A stretch of 64,000 nt of DNA from Anniella stebbinsi. Lineage: Eukaryota > Chordata > Lepidosauria > Squamata > Anniellidae. Below are positions 36,323 through 48,172 of this stretch, one piece after another (the first letter of the stretch is position 1; the number at the start of each line of letters is the position of its first letter). The stretch covers positions 1 through 64,000 of the forward strand of contig JARDYH010000018.1 of NCBI GenBank assembly GCA_029215795.1, written 5' to 3'. The notes under the pieces were generated by a model that did not search any database, was not told where the DNA came from, and was given only the letters and a program-made list of their open reading frames with translations. A program made the translations under genes and the position numbers.

Positions 36323-38327
36323 GAATTCTAAGGGAAGAAGGGGAAGTCTAGGGGAAGAAGGGGAAGTATAGAGGGAAGGGGAAGTCTAGGGGAAGAAGAG
36401 GAAGTCTAGGGGAAGAAGGGGAAGTCTAGGGGAAGAAGGGGAAGTATAGAGGGAAGGGGAAGTCTAGGGAAAGAAGGGGAAGTATAGAGGGAAGGGGAAG
36501 TCTAGGGGAAGTCTAGGGGAAGAAGGGGAAGTCTAGGGGAAGTCTAGGGGAAGAAGGGGAAGTATAGAGGGAAGGGGACGTAGAGGGGAAGAAGGGGAAG
36601 TCTAAGGGAAGAAGGGGAAGTCTAGGGGAAGAAGGGGAAGTATAGAGGGAAGGGGAAGTCTAGGGGAAGAAGAGGAAGTCTAGGGGAAGAAGGGGAAGTT
36701 TAGGGGAAGAAGGGGAAGTATAGAGGGAAGGGGAAGACTAGGGGAAGAAGGGGAAGTATAGAGGGAAGGGGAAGTCTAGGGGAAGTCTAGGGGAAGAAGG
36801 GGAAGTCTAGGGGAAGTCTAGGGGAAGCAGGGGAAGTATAGAGGGAAGGGGAAATCTAATGGAAGAAGGGGAAGTATAGAGGGAAGGGGAAGTCTAGGGG
36901 AAGAAGGGGAAGTCTAGGGGAAGAAGGGGAAGTCTAGGGGAAGAAGGGGAAGTAGAGAGGGAAGGGGAAGTCTAGGGGAAGTCTAGGGGAAGAAGGGGAA
37001 GTCTAGAGGGAAGGGAAGTCTAGAGGAAGTTAAGGGGAAGAAGGAGAAGTCTAGGGGAAGTCTAGGGGAAGCAGGGGAAGTATAGAGGGAAGGGGAAGTC
37101 TAATGGAAGAAGGGGAAGTATAGAGGGAAGGGGAAGTCTAGGGGAAGTCTAGGGGAAGAAGGGGAAGTCTAGGGGAAGTCTAGGGGAAGAAGGGAAAGTA
37201 TAGAGGGAAGGGGAAGTCTACGGGAAGTCTAGGGGAAGAAGGGGAAGTCTAGGGGAGAAGGGGAAGTCTAGGAGAAGTCTAGGGGAAGAAGGGGAAGTAT
37301 AGATGGAAGGGGAAGTCTAGGGGAAGAAGGGGAAGTCTAGGGGAAGAAGGAAAAGTATAGCGGGAAGGGGAAGTCTAGGGGAAGTCTAGGGGAAGAAGGG
37401 GAAGTATAGAGGGAAGGGGAAGTATAGGGGAAGAAGGGGAAGTCTAAGGGAAGAAGGGGAAGTCTAGGGGAAGAAGGGGAAGTATAGAGGGAAGGGGAAG
37501 TCTAGGGGAAGAAGAGGAAGTCTAGGGGAAGAAGGGGAAGTCTAGGGGAAGAAGGGGAAGTATAGAGGGAAGGGGAAGTCTAGGGGAAGAAGGGGAAGTA
37601 TAGAGGGAAGGGGAAGTCTACGGGAAGTCTATGGGAAGAAGGGAAAGTCTAGGGGAAGTCTAGGGGAAGCAGGGGAAGTATAGAGGGAAGGGGAAGTCTA
37701 ATGGAAGAAGGGGAAGTATAGAGGGAAAGGGGAAGTCTAGGGGAAGAAGGGGAAGTCTAGGGGAAGAAGGGGAAGTCTAGGGGAAGAAGGGGAAGTAGAG
37801 AGGGAAGGGGAAGTCTAGGGGAAGTCTAGGGGAAGAAGGGGAAGTATAGAGGGAAGGGAAGTCTAGGGGAAGTCTAGGGGAAGAAGGGGAAGTATAGAGG
37901 GAAGGGGAAGTATAGGGGAAGAAGGGGAAGTCTAAGGGAAGAAGGGGAAATCTAGGGGAAGAAGGGGAAGTATAGAGGGAAGGGGAAGTCTAGGGGAAGT
38001 CTAGGGGAAGAAGGGGAAGTATAGAGGGAAGGGGATGTATAGGGGAAGAAGGGGAATTCTAAGGGAAGAAGGGGAAGTCTAGGGGAAGAAGGGGAAGTAT
38101 AGAGGGAAGGGGAAGTCTAGGGGAAGAAGAGGAAGTCTAGGGGAAGAAGGGGAAGTCTAGGGGAAGAAGGGGAAGTATAGAGGGAAGGGGAAGTCTAGGG
38201 AAAGAAGGGGAAGTATAGAGGGAAGGGGAAGTCTAGGGGAAGTCTAGGGGAAGAAGGGGAAGTCTAGGGGAAGTCTAGGGGAAGAAGGGGAAGTATAGAG
38301 GGAAGGGGACGTAGAGGGGAAGAAGGG
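36323..38327 (+). repeat. Family II HOR unit plus 274-bp partial repeat
   Basis: The unit from GAATTC at 36,323 carries GACGTAG at 36,577 and GAAGTTAAG at 37,026. The next GAATTC is at 38,054, giving 1,731 bp. A second GACGTAG follows at 38,582, only 274 bp after that at 38,308. The expected GAATTC at 38,328 is absent; the canonical A module is there instead. A partial unit was evidently inserted between two full ones. Confidence 0.8.
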
Positions 38328-40209
38328 GAAGTCTAAGGGAAGAAGGGGAAGTCTAGGGGAAGAAGGGGAAGTATAGAGGGAAGGGGAAGTCTAGGGGAAG
38401 AAGAGGAAGTCTAGGGGAAGAAGGGGAAGTCTAGGGGAAGAAGGGGAAGTATAGAGGGAAGGGGAAGTCTAGGGAAAGAAGGGGAAGTATAGAGGGAAGG
38501 GGAAGTCTAGGGGAAGTCTAGGGGAAGAAGGGGAAGTCTAGGGGAAGTCTAGGGGAAGAAGGGGAAGTATAGAGGGAAGGGGACGTAGAGGGGAAGAAGG
38601 GGAAGTCTAAGGGAAGAAGGGGAAGTCTAGGGGAAGAAGGGGAAGTATAGAGGGAAGGGGAAGTCTAGGGGAAGAAGAGGAAGTCTAGGGGAAGAAGGGG
38701 AAGTTTAGGGGAAGAAGGGGAAGTATAGAGGGAAGGGGAAGTCTAGGGGAAGAAGGGGAAGTATAGAGGGAAGGGGAAGTCTAGGGGAAGTCTAGGGGAA
38801 GAAGGGGAAGTTTAGGGGAAGTCTAGGGGAAGCAGGGGAAGTATAGAGGGAAGGGGAAGTCTAATGGAAGAAGGGGAAGTATAGAGGGAAGGGGAAGTCT
38901 AGGGGAAGAAGGGGAAGTCTAGGGGAAGAAGGGGAAGTCTAGGGGAAGAAGGGGAAGTAGAGAGGGAAGGGGAAGTCTAGGGGAAGTCTAGGGGAAGAAG
39001 GGGAAGTATAGAGGGAAGGGAAGTCTAGAGGAAGTTAAGGGGAAGAAGGAGAAGTCTAGGGGAAGTCTAGGGGAAGCAGGGGAAGTATAGAGGGAAGGGG
39101 AAGTCTAATGGAAGAAGGGGAAGTATAGAGGGAAGGGGAAGTCTAGGGGAAGTCTAGGGGAAGAAGGGGAAGTCTAGGGGAAGTCTAGGGGAAGAAGGGA
39201 AAGTATAGAGGGAAGGGGAAGTCTACGGGAAGTCTAGGGGAAGAAGGGGAAGTCTAGGGGAAGAAGGGGAAGTCTAGGAGAAGTCTAGGGGAAGAAGGGG
39301 AAGTATAGATGGAAGGGGAAGTCTAGGGGAAGAAGGGGAAGTCTAGGGGAAGAAGGAAAAGTATAGCGGGAAGGGGAAGTCTAGGGGAAGTCTAGGGGAA
39401 GAAGGGGAAGTATAGAGGGAAGGGGAAGTCTAAGGGAAGAAGGGGAAGTCTAAGGGAAGAAGGGGAAGTCTAGGGGAAGAAGGGGAAGTATAGAGGGAAG
39501 GGGAAGTCTAGGGGAAGAAGAGGAAGTCTAGGGGAAGAAGGGGAAGTCTAGGGGAAGAAGGGGAAGTATAGAGGGAAGGGGAAGTCTAGGGGAAGAAGGG
39601 GAAGTATAGAGGGAAGGGGAAGTCTACGGGAAGTCTATGGGAAGAAGGGAAAGTCTAGGGGAAGTCTAGGGGAAGCAGGGGAAGTATAGAGGGAAGGGGA
39701 AGTCTAATGGAAGAAGGGGAAGTATAGAGGGAAAGGGGAAGTCTAGGGGAAGAAGGGGAAGTCTAGGGGAAGAAGGGGAAGTCTAGGGGAAGAAGGGGAA
39801 GTAGAGAGGGAAGGGGAAGTCTAATGGAAGAAGGGGAAGTATAGAGGGAAGGGGAAGTCTAGGGGAAGTCTAGGGGAAGAAGGGGAAGTCTAGGGGAAGT
39901 CTAGGGGAAGAAGGGAAAGTATAGAGGGAAGGGGAAGTCTACGGGAAGTCTAGGGGAAGAAGGGGAAGTCTAGGGGAAGAAGGGGAAGTCTAGGAGAAGT
40001 CTAGGGGAAGAAGGGGAAGTATAGATGGAAGGGGAAGTCTAGGGGAAGATGGGGAAGTCTAGGGGAAGAAGGAAAAGTATAGCGGGAAGGGGAAGTCTAG
40101 GGGAAGTCTAGGGGAAGAAGGGGAAGTATAGAGGGAAGGGGAAGTCTAGGGGAAGTCTAGGGGAAGAAGGGGAAGTATAGAGGGAAGGGGAAGTATAGGG
40201 GAAGAAGGG
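38328..40209 (+). repeat. Family II HOR unit, 1,882 bp (copy 3)
   Basis: Placed by GACGTAG at 38,582 and GAAGTTAAG at 39,031. Both lie exactly 1,882 bp before the next pair, at 40,464 and 40,913. The start landmark GAATTC is missing in this copy, but the next unit has it at 40,210. A private GATGGGGAAG variant lies near 40,048. Confidence 0.85.
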
Positions 40210-42186
40210 GAATTCTAAGGGAAGAAGGGGAAGTCTAGGGGAAGAAGGGGAAGTATAGAGGGAAGGGGAAGTCTAGGGGAAGAAGAGGAAGTCTAGGGGA
40301 AGAAGGGGAAGTCTAGGGGAAGAAGGGGAAGTATAGAGGGAAGGGGAAGTCTAGGGAAAGAAGGGGAAGTATAGAGGGAAGGGGAAGTCTAGGGGAAGTC
40401 TAGGGGAAGAAGGGGAAGTCTAGGGGAAGTCTAGGGGAAGAAGGGGAAGTATAGAGGGAAGGGGACGTAGAGGGGAAGAAGGGGAAGTCTAAGGGAAGAA
40501 GGGGAAGTCTAGGGGAAGAAGGGGAAGTATAGAGGGAAGGGGAAGTCTAGGGGAAGAAGACGAAGTCTAGGGGAAGAAGGGGAAGTTTAGGGGAAGAAGG
40601 GGAAGTATAGAGGGAAGGGGAAGTCTAGGGGAAGAAGGGGAAGTATAGAGGGAAGGGGAAGTCTAGGGGAAGTCTAGGGGAAGAAGGGGAAGTCTAGGGG
40701 AAGTCTAGGGGAAGCAGGGGAAGTATAGAGGGAAGGGGAAATCTAATGGAAGAAGGGGAAGTATAGAGGGAAGGGGAAGTCTAGGGGAAGAAGGGGAAGT
40801 CTAGGGGAAGAAGGGGAAGTCTAGGGGAAGAAGGGGAAGTAGAGAGGGAAGGGGAAGTCTAGGGGAAGTCTAGGGGAAGAAGGGGAAGTATAGAGGGAAG
40901 GGAAGTCTAGAGGAAGTTAAGGGGAAGAAGGAGAAGTCTAGGGGAAGTCTAGGGGAAGCAGGGGAAGTATAGAGGGAAGGGGAAGTCTAATGGAAGAAGG
41001 GGAAGTATAGAGGGAAGGGGAAGTCTAGGGGAAGTCTAGGGGAAGAAGGGGAAGTCTAGGGGAAGTCTAGGGGAAGAAGGGAAAGTATAGAGGGAAGGGG
41101 AAGTCTACGGGAAGTCTAGGGGAAGAAGGGGAAGTCTAGGGGAAGAAGGGGAAGTCTAGGAGAAGTCTAGGGGAAGAAGGGGAAGTATAGATGGAAGGGG
41201 AAGTCTAGGGGAAGAAGGGGAAGTCTAGGGGAAGAAGGAAAAGTATAGCGGGAAGGGGAAGTCTAGGGGAAGTCTAGGGGAAGAAGGGGAAGTATAGAGG
41301 GAAGGGGAAGTATAGGGGAAGAAGGGGAAGTCTAAGGGAAGAAGGGGAAGTCTAGGGGAAGAAGGGGAAGTATAGAGGGAAGGGGAAGTCTAGGGGAAGA
41401 AGAGGAAGTCTAGGGGAAGAAGGGGAAGTCTAGGGGAAGAAGGGGAAGTATAGAGGGAAGGGGAAGTCTAGGGGAAGAAGGGGAAGTATAGAGGGAAGGG
41501 GAAGTCTACGGGAAGTCTATGGGAAGAAGGGAAAGTCTAGGGGAAGTCTAGGGGAAGCAGGGGAAGTATAGAGGGAAGGGGAAGTCTAATGGAAGAAGGG
41601 GAAGTATAGAGGGAAAGGGGAAGTCTAGGGGAAGAAGGGGAAGTCTAGGGGAAGAAGGGGAAGTCTAGGGGAAGAAGGGGAAGTAGAGAGGGAAGGGGAA
41701 GTCTAGGGGAAGTCTAGGGGAAGAAGGGGAAGTATAGAGGGAAGGGAAGTCTAGGGGAAGTCTAGGGGAAGAAGGGGAAGTATAGAGGGAAGGGGAAGTC
41801 TAGGGGAAGAAGGGGAAGTCTAGGGGAAGAAGGGGAAGTATAGAGGGAAGAGAAAGTCTAGGGGAAGAAGGGGAAGTATAGAGGGAAGGGGAAGTCCAGG
41901 GGAAGTCTAGGGGTAGAAGGGGAAGTCTAGGGGAAGAAGGGGAAGAAGGGAAGGTATAGAGGGAAGGGGAAGTCTACGGGAAGTCTAGGGGAAGAAGGGG
42001 AAGTCTAGGGGAAGAAGGGGAAATCTAGGGGAAGAAGAGGAAGTATAGACGGAAGGGGAAGTCTAGGGGAAAAAGGGGAAGTCTAGGGGAAGAAGGGGAA
42101 GTCTAGGGGAAGTCTACGGGAAGAAGGGGAAGTATAGAGGAAAGGGGAAGTCTAGGGGAAGAAGGGGAAATCTAGGAGAAGAAGGG

Positions 42187-45100
42187 GAACTCTAGGGGAA
42201 GAAGGGGAAGTATAGAGGGAAGGGGAAGTCTAGGGGAAGAAGGGGAAATCTAGGGGAAGTCTAGGGAAGAAGGGGAAGTATAGAGGGAAGGGGAAGTGTA
42301 GGGGAAGTCTTGGGGAAGAAGGGGAAGTCTAGGGGAAGACGTGGAAGTCTAGGGGAAGAAGGGGAAGTATAGAGGGAAGGGGAAGTCAAGGGGTAGACTA
42401 GGGGAAGAAGGGGAAGTATAGAGGGAAGGGGAAGTCTAGGGGAAGTCTAGGGGAAGAAGGGGAAGTCTAGGGGAAGAAGGGAAAGTATAGAAAGAAGGGG
42501 AAGTCTAGTGGAAGTCTAGGGGAAGAAGGGGAAGTATAGAGGAAAGAGGAAGTCTAGGGGAAGTCTAGGGGAAGAAGGGGCAGTATAGAGGGAAGGGGAA
42601 GTCTAGGGGAAGTCTAGGGGAAGAATGGGAAGTATAGAGGGAAGGGGAAGTCTAGGGGAAGTCTAGGGGAAGAAGGGGAAGTCTAGGGGAAGAAGGGGAA
42701 GTATAGAGGGAAGGGGAAGTCTAGGGGAAGTCTAGGGGAAGAAGGGGAAGTCTAGGGGAAGAAGGGGAAGTATAGAGGGAAGGGGAAGTCTAGGGGAAGT
42801 CTAGGGGAAGAAGGGGAAGTCTAGGGGAAGAAGGGGAAGTCTAGGGGAAGTCTAGGGGAAGAAGGGGAAGTATAGAGGGAAGGGGAAGTGTAGGGGAAGA
42901 AGGGGAAGTCTAGGAGAAGAAGGGGAAGTCTAGGGGAAGAAGGGGAAGTATAGAGGGAAGGGGAAGTATAGGGGAAGTCTAGGGGGAGAAGGGGAAGTAT
43001 AGAGGGAAGGGGAAGTATAGGGGAAGAAGGGGAAGTCTAAGGGAAGAAGGGGAAATCTAGGGGAAGAAGGGGAAGTCTAGGGGAAGAAGGGGAAGTATAG
43101 AGGGAAGAGAAAGTCTAGGGGAAGAAGGTGAAGTATAGAGGCAAGGGGAAGTCTAGGGGAAGTCTAGGGGAACAAGGGGAAGTCTAGGGGAAGAAGGGGA
43201 AGTCTAGGGGAAGAAGGGGAAGTCTAGGGGAAGAAGGGGAAGTGTAGAGGGAAGGGGAAGTCCAGGGGAAGAAGAGGAAGTCTAGGGGAAGAAGGGGAAG
43301 TCTAGGGGAAGAAGGGGAAGTATAGAGGGAAGGGGAAGTCTAGGGGAAGAAGGGGAAGTATAGAAGGAAGGGGAAGTCTAGGGGAAGTCTAGGGGAAGAA
43401 GGGGAAGGCTAGGGGAAGTCTAGGGGAAGCAGGGGAAGTATAGAGGGAAGGGGAAGTCTAGGGGAAGTCTAGGGGAAGAAGGGGAAGTCTAGGGGAAGTC
43501 CAGGGGAAGAAGGGAAAGTATAGAGGGAAGGGGAAGTCTACGGGAAGTCTAGGGGAAGAAGGGGAAGTCTAGGGGAAGAAGGGGAAGTCTAGGAGAAGTC
43601 TAGGGGAAGAAGGGGAAGTATAGCGGGAAGGGGAAGTCTAGGGGAAGTCTAGGGGAAGAAGGGGAAGTATAGAGGGAAGGGGAAGTATAGGGGAAGAAGG
43701 GGAAGTCTAAGGGAAGAAGGGGAAATCTAGGGGAAGAAGGGGAAGTATAGAGGGAAGGGGAAGTCTAGGGGAAGTCTAGGGGAAGAAGGGGAAGTATAGA
43801 GGGAAGGGGAAGTATAGGGGAAGAAGGGGAAGTCTAAGGGAAGAAGGGGAAGTCTAGGGGAAGAAGGGGAAGTATAGAGGGAAGGGGAAGTCTAGGGGAA
43901 GAAGAGGAAGTCTAGGGGAAGAAGGGGAAGTCTAGGGGAAGAAGGGGAAGTATAGAGGGAAGGGGAAGTCTAGGGAAAGAAGGGGAAGTATAGAGGGAAG
44001 GGGAAGTCTAGGGGAAGTCTAGGGGAAGAAGGGGAAGTCTAGGGGAAGTCTAGGGGAAGCAGGGGAAGTATAGAGGGAAGGGGAAGTCTAATGGAAGAAG
44101 GGGAAGTATAGAGGGAAGGGGAAGTCTAGGGGAAGAAGGGGAAGCCTAGGGGAAGAAGGGGAAGTCTAGGGGAAGAAGGGGAAGTAGAGAGGGAAGGGGA
44201 AGTCTAGGGGAAGTCTAGGGGAAGAAGGGGAAGTATAGAGGGAAGGGAAGTCTAGGGGAAGTTAAGGGGAAGAAGGAGAAGTCTAGGGGAAGTCTAGGGG
44301 AAGCAGGGGAAGTATAGAGGGAAGGGGAAGTCTAATGGAAGAATGGGAAGTATAGAGGGAAGGGGAAGTCTAGGGGAAGTCTAGGGGAAGAAGGGGAAGT
44401 CTAGGGGAAGTCTAGGGGAAGAAGGGAAAGTATAGAGGGAAGGGGAAGTCTACGGGAAGTCTAGGGGAAGAAGGGGAAGTCTAGGGGAACAAGGGGAAGT
44501 CTAGGAGAAGTCTAGGGGAAGAAGGGGAAGTATAGATGGAAGGGGAAGTCTAGGGGAAGAAGGGGAAGTCTAGGGGAAGAAGGAAAAGTATAGCGGGAAG
44601 GGGAAGTCTAGGGGAAGTCTAGGGGAAGAAGGGGAAATATAGAGGGAAGGGGAAGTATAGGGGAAGAAGGGGAAGTCTAAGGGAAGAAGGGGAAGTCTAG
44701 GGGAAGAAGGGGAAGTATAGAGGGAAGGGGAAGTCTAGGGGAAGAAGAGGAAGTCTATGGGAAGAAGGGGAAGTCTAGGGGAAGAAGGGGAAGTATAGAG
44801 GGAAGGGGAAGTCTAGGGGAAGAAGGGGAAGTATAGAGGGAAGGGGAAGTCTATGGGAAGTCTATGGGAAGAAGGGGAAGTCTAGGGGAAGTCTAGGGGA
44901 AGCAGGGCAAGTATAGAGGGAAGGGGAAGTCTAATGGAAGAAGGGGAAGTATAGAGGGAAAGGTGAAGTCTAGGGGAAGAAGGGGAAGTCTAGGGGAAGA
45001 AGGGGAAGTCTAGGGGAAGAAGGGGAAGTAGAGAGGGAAGGGGAAGTCTAGGGGAAGTCTAGGGGAAGAGGGGGAAGTATAGAGGGAAGGGAAGTATAGG

Positions 45101-47000
45101 GGAAGTATAGGGGAAGAAGGGGAAGTATAGAGGGAAGGGGAAGTCTAGGGGAAGAAGGGGAAGTCTAGGGGAAGAAGGGGAAGTATAGAGGGAAGAGAAA
45201 GTCTAGGGGAAGAAGGGGAAGTATAGAGGGAAGGGGAAGTCCAGGGGAAGTCTAGGGGTAGAAGGGGAAGTCTAGGGGAAGAAGGGGAAGAAGGGAAGGT
45301 ATAGAGGGAAGGGGAAGTCTACGGGAAGTCTAGGGGAAGAAGGGGAAGTCTAGGGGAAGAAGGGGAAATCTAGGGGAAGAAGAGGAAGTATAGACGGAAG
45401 GGGAAGTCTAGGGGAAAAAGGGGAAGTCTAGGTGAAGAAGGGGAAGTCTAGGGGAAGAAGGGGAAGTAGAGAGGGAAGGGGAAGTCTAGGGGAAGTCTAG
45501 GGGAAGAAGGGGAAGTATAGAGGGAAGGGACGTCTTGAGGAAGTTAAGGGGAAGAAGGAGAAGTCTAGGGGAAGTCTAGGGGAAGCAGGGGAAGTATAGA
45601 GGGAAGGGGAAGTATAATGGAAGAAGGGGAAGTATAGAGGGAAGGGGAAGTCTAGGGGAAGTCTAGGGGAAGAAGGGGAAGTCTAGGGGAAGAGTAGGGG
45701 AAGAAGGGAAAGTATAGAGGGAAGGGGAAGTCTACGGGAAGTCTAGGGGAAGAAGGGGAAGTCTAGGGGAAGAAGGGGAAGTATAGAGGGAAGGGGAAGT
45801 CTAATGGAAGAAGGGGAAGTATAGAGGGAAGGGGAAGTCTAGGGGAAGTCTAGGGGAAGAAGGGGAAGTCTAGGGGAAGTCTAGGGGAAGAAGGGAAAGT
45901 ATAGAGGGAAGGGGAAGTCTACGGGAAGTCTAGGGGAAGAAGGGGAAGTCTAGGGGAAGAAGGGGAAGTCTAGGAGAAGTCTAGGGGAAGAAGGGGAAGT
46001 ATAGATGGAAGGGGAAGTCTAGGGGAAGAAGGGGAAGTCTAGGGGAAGAAGGAAAAGTATAGCGGGAAGGGGAAGTCTAGGGGAAGTCTAGGGGAAGAAG
46101 GGGAAGTATAGAGGGAAGGGGAAGTATAGGGGAAGAAGGGGAAGTCTAAGGGAAGAAGGGGAAGTCTAGGGGAAGAAGGGGAAGTATAGAGGGAAGGGGA
46201 AGTCTAGGGGAAGAAGAGGAAGTCTAGGGGAAGAAGGGGAAGTCTAGGGGAAGAAGGGGAAGTATAGAGGGAAGGGGAAGTCTAGGGGAAGAAGGGGAAG
46301 TATAGAGGGAAGGGGAAGTCTACGGGAAGTCTATGGGAAGAAGGGAAAGTCTAGGGGAAGTCTAGGGGAAGCAGGGGAAGTATAGAGGGAAGGGGAAGTC
46401 TAATGGAAGAAGGGGAAGTATAGAGGGAAAGGGGAAGTCTAGGGGAAGAAGGGGAAGTCTAGGGGAAGAAGGGGAAGTCTAGGGGAAGAAGGGGAAGTAG
46501 AGAGGGAAGGGGAAGTCTAGGGGAAGTCTAGGGGAAGAAGGGGAAGTATAGAGGGAAGGGAAGTCTAGGGGAAGTCTAGGGGAAGAAGGGGAAGTATAGA
46601 GGGAAGGGGAAGTCTAGGGGAAGAAGGGGAAGTCTAGGGGAAGAAGGGGAAGTATAGAGGGAAGAGAAAGTCTAGGGGAAGAAGGGGAAGTATAGAGGGA
46701 AGGGGAAGTCCAGGGGAAGTCTAGGGGTAGAAGGGGAAGTCTAGGGGAAGAAGGGGAAGAAGGGAAGGTATAGAGGGAAGGGGAAGTCTACGGGAAGTCT
46801 AGGGGAAGAAGGGGAAGTCTAGGGGAAGAAGGGGAAATCTAGGGGAAGAAGAGGAAGTATAGACGGAAGGGGAAGTCTAGGGGAAAAAGGGGAAGTCTAG
46901 GGGAAGAAGGGGAAGTCTAGGGGAAGTCTACGGGAAGAAGGGGAAGTATAGAGGAAAGGGGAAGTCTAGGGGAAGAAGGGGAAATCTAGGAGAAGAAGGG
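42187..47000 (+). repeat. Family III HOR unit, 4,814 bp
   Basis: Runs from GAACTCTA at 42,187 to 47,001. The same 4,814-bp distance is kept by the GTGTA marker (42,296 and 47,110), GAGGCAAGG (43,138 and 47,952) and TATAGAAGG (43,359 and 48,173). TATAGAAAG gives 4,794 because 20 bp (one A-B pair) is missing near 47,265. Confidence 0.88.
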
Positions 47001-48172
47001 GAACTCTAGGGGAAGAAGGGGAAGTATAGAGGGAAGGGGAAGTCTAGGGGAAGAAGGGGAAATCTAGGGGAAGTCTAGGGAAGAAGGGGAAGTATAGAGG
47101 GAAGGGGAAGTGTAGGGGAAGTCTTGGGGAAGAAGGGGAAGTCTAGGGGAAGACGTGGAAGTCTAGGGGAAGAAGGGGAAGTATAGAGGGAAGGGGAAGT
47201 CAAGGGGTAGACTAGGGGAAGAAGGGGAAGTATAGAGGGAAGGGGAAGTCTAGGGGAAGTCTAGGGGAAGAAGGGAAAGTATAGAAAGAAGGGGAAGTCT
47301 AGTGGAAGTCTAGGGGAAGAAGGGGAAGTATAGAGGAAAGAGGAAGTCTAGGGGAAGTCTAGGGGAAGAAGGGGCAGTATAGAGGGAAGGGGAAGTCTAG
47401 GGGAAGTCTAGGGGAAGAAGGGGAAGTATAGAGGGAAGGGGAAGTCTAGGGGAAGTCTAGGGGAAGAAGGGGAAGTCTAGGGGAAGAAGGGGAAGTATAG
47501 AGGGAAGGGGAAGTCTAGGGGAAGTCTAGGGGAAGAAGGGGAAGTCTAGGGGAAGAAGGGGAAGTCTAGGGGAAGAAGGGGAAGTATAGAGGGAAGGGGA
47601 AGTCTAGGGGAAGTCTAGGGGAAGAAGGGGAAGTCTAGGGGAAGAAGGGGAAGTCTAGGGGAAGTCTAGGGGAAGAAGGGGAAGTATAGAGGGAAGGGGA
47701 AGTGTAGGGGAAGAAGGGGAAGTCTAGGAGAAGAAGGGGAAGTCTAGGGGAAGAAGGGGAAGTATAGAGGGAAGGGGAAGTATAGGGGAAGTCTAGGGGG
47801 AGAAGGGGAAGTATAGAGGGAAGGGGAAGTATAGGGGAAGAAGGGGAAGTCTAAGGGAAGAAGGGGAAATCTAGGGGAAGAAGGGGAAGTCTAGGGGAAG
47901 AAGGGGAAGTATAGAGGGAAGAGAAAGTCTAGGGGAAGAAGGTGAAGTATAGAGGCAAGGGGAAGTCTAGGGGAAGTCTAGGGGAACAAGGGGAAGTCTA
48001 GGGGAAGAAGGGGAAGTCTAGGGGAAGAAGGGGAAGTCTAGGGGAAGAAGGGGAAGTGTAGAGGGAAGGGGAAGTCCAGGGGAAGAAGAGGAAGTCTAGG
48101 GGAAGAAGGGGAAGTCTAGGGGAAGAAGGGGAAGTATAGAGGGAAGGGGAAGTCTAGGGGAAGAAGGGGAAG

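Larger units (their letters stand above)
19001..42150 (+). repeat. HOR family II, main array
   Basis: About 23 kb carries the family II landmark set. Where the three main landmarks occur together they keep fixed spacing: GAATTC (0), GACGTAG or GACATAG (+254) and GAAGTTAAG (+703). This holds for units starting at 21,570, 25,188, 31,080, 32,962, 34,441, 36,323 and 40,210, and in the first block at 10,169. Units at 27,218, 28,336, 29,109 and 29,962 have the +254 but not the +703 landmark. Family I variants such as GGGGCAGTATAG and TATAGCGAG are absent from this stretch. The right edge near 42,150 is set by the return of AAATCTAGGAGAAG and GAACTCTA (42,187). Confidence 0.85.
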
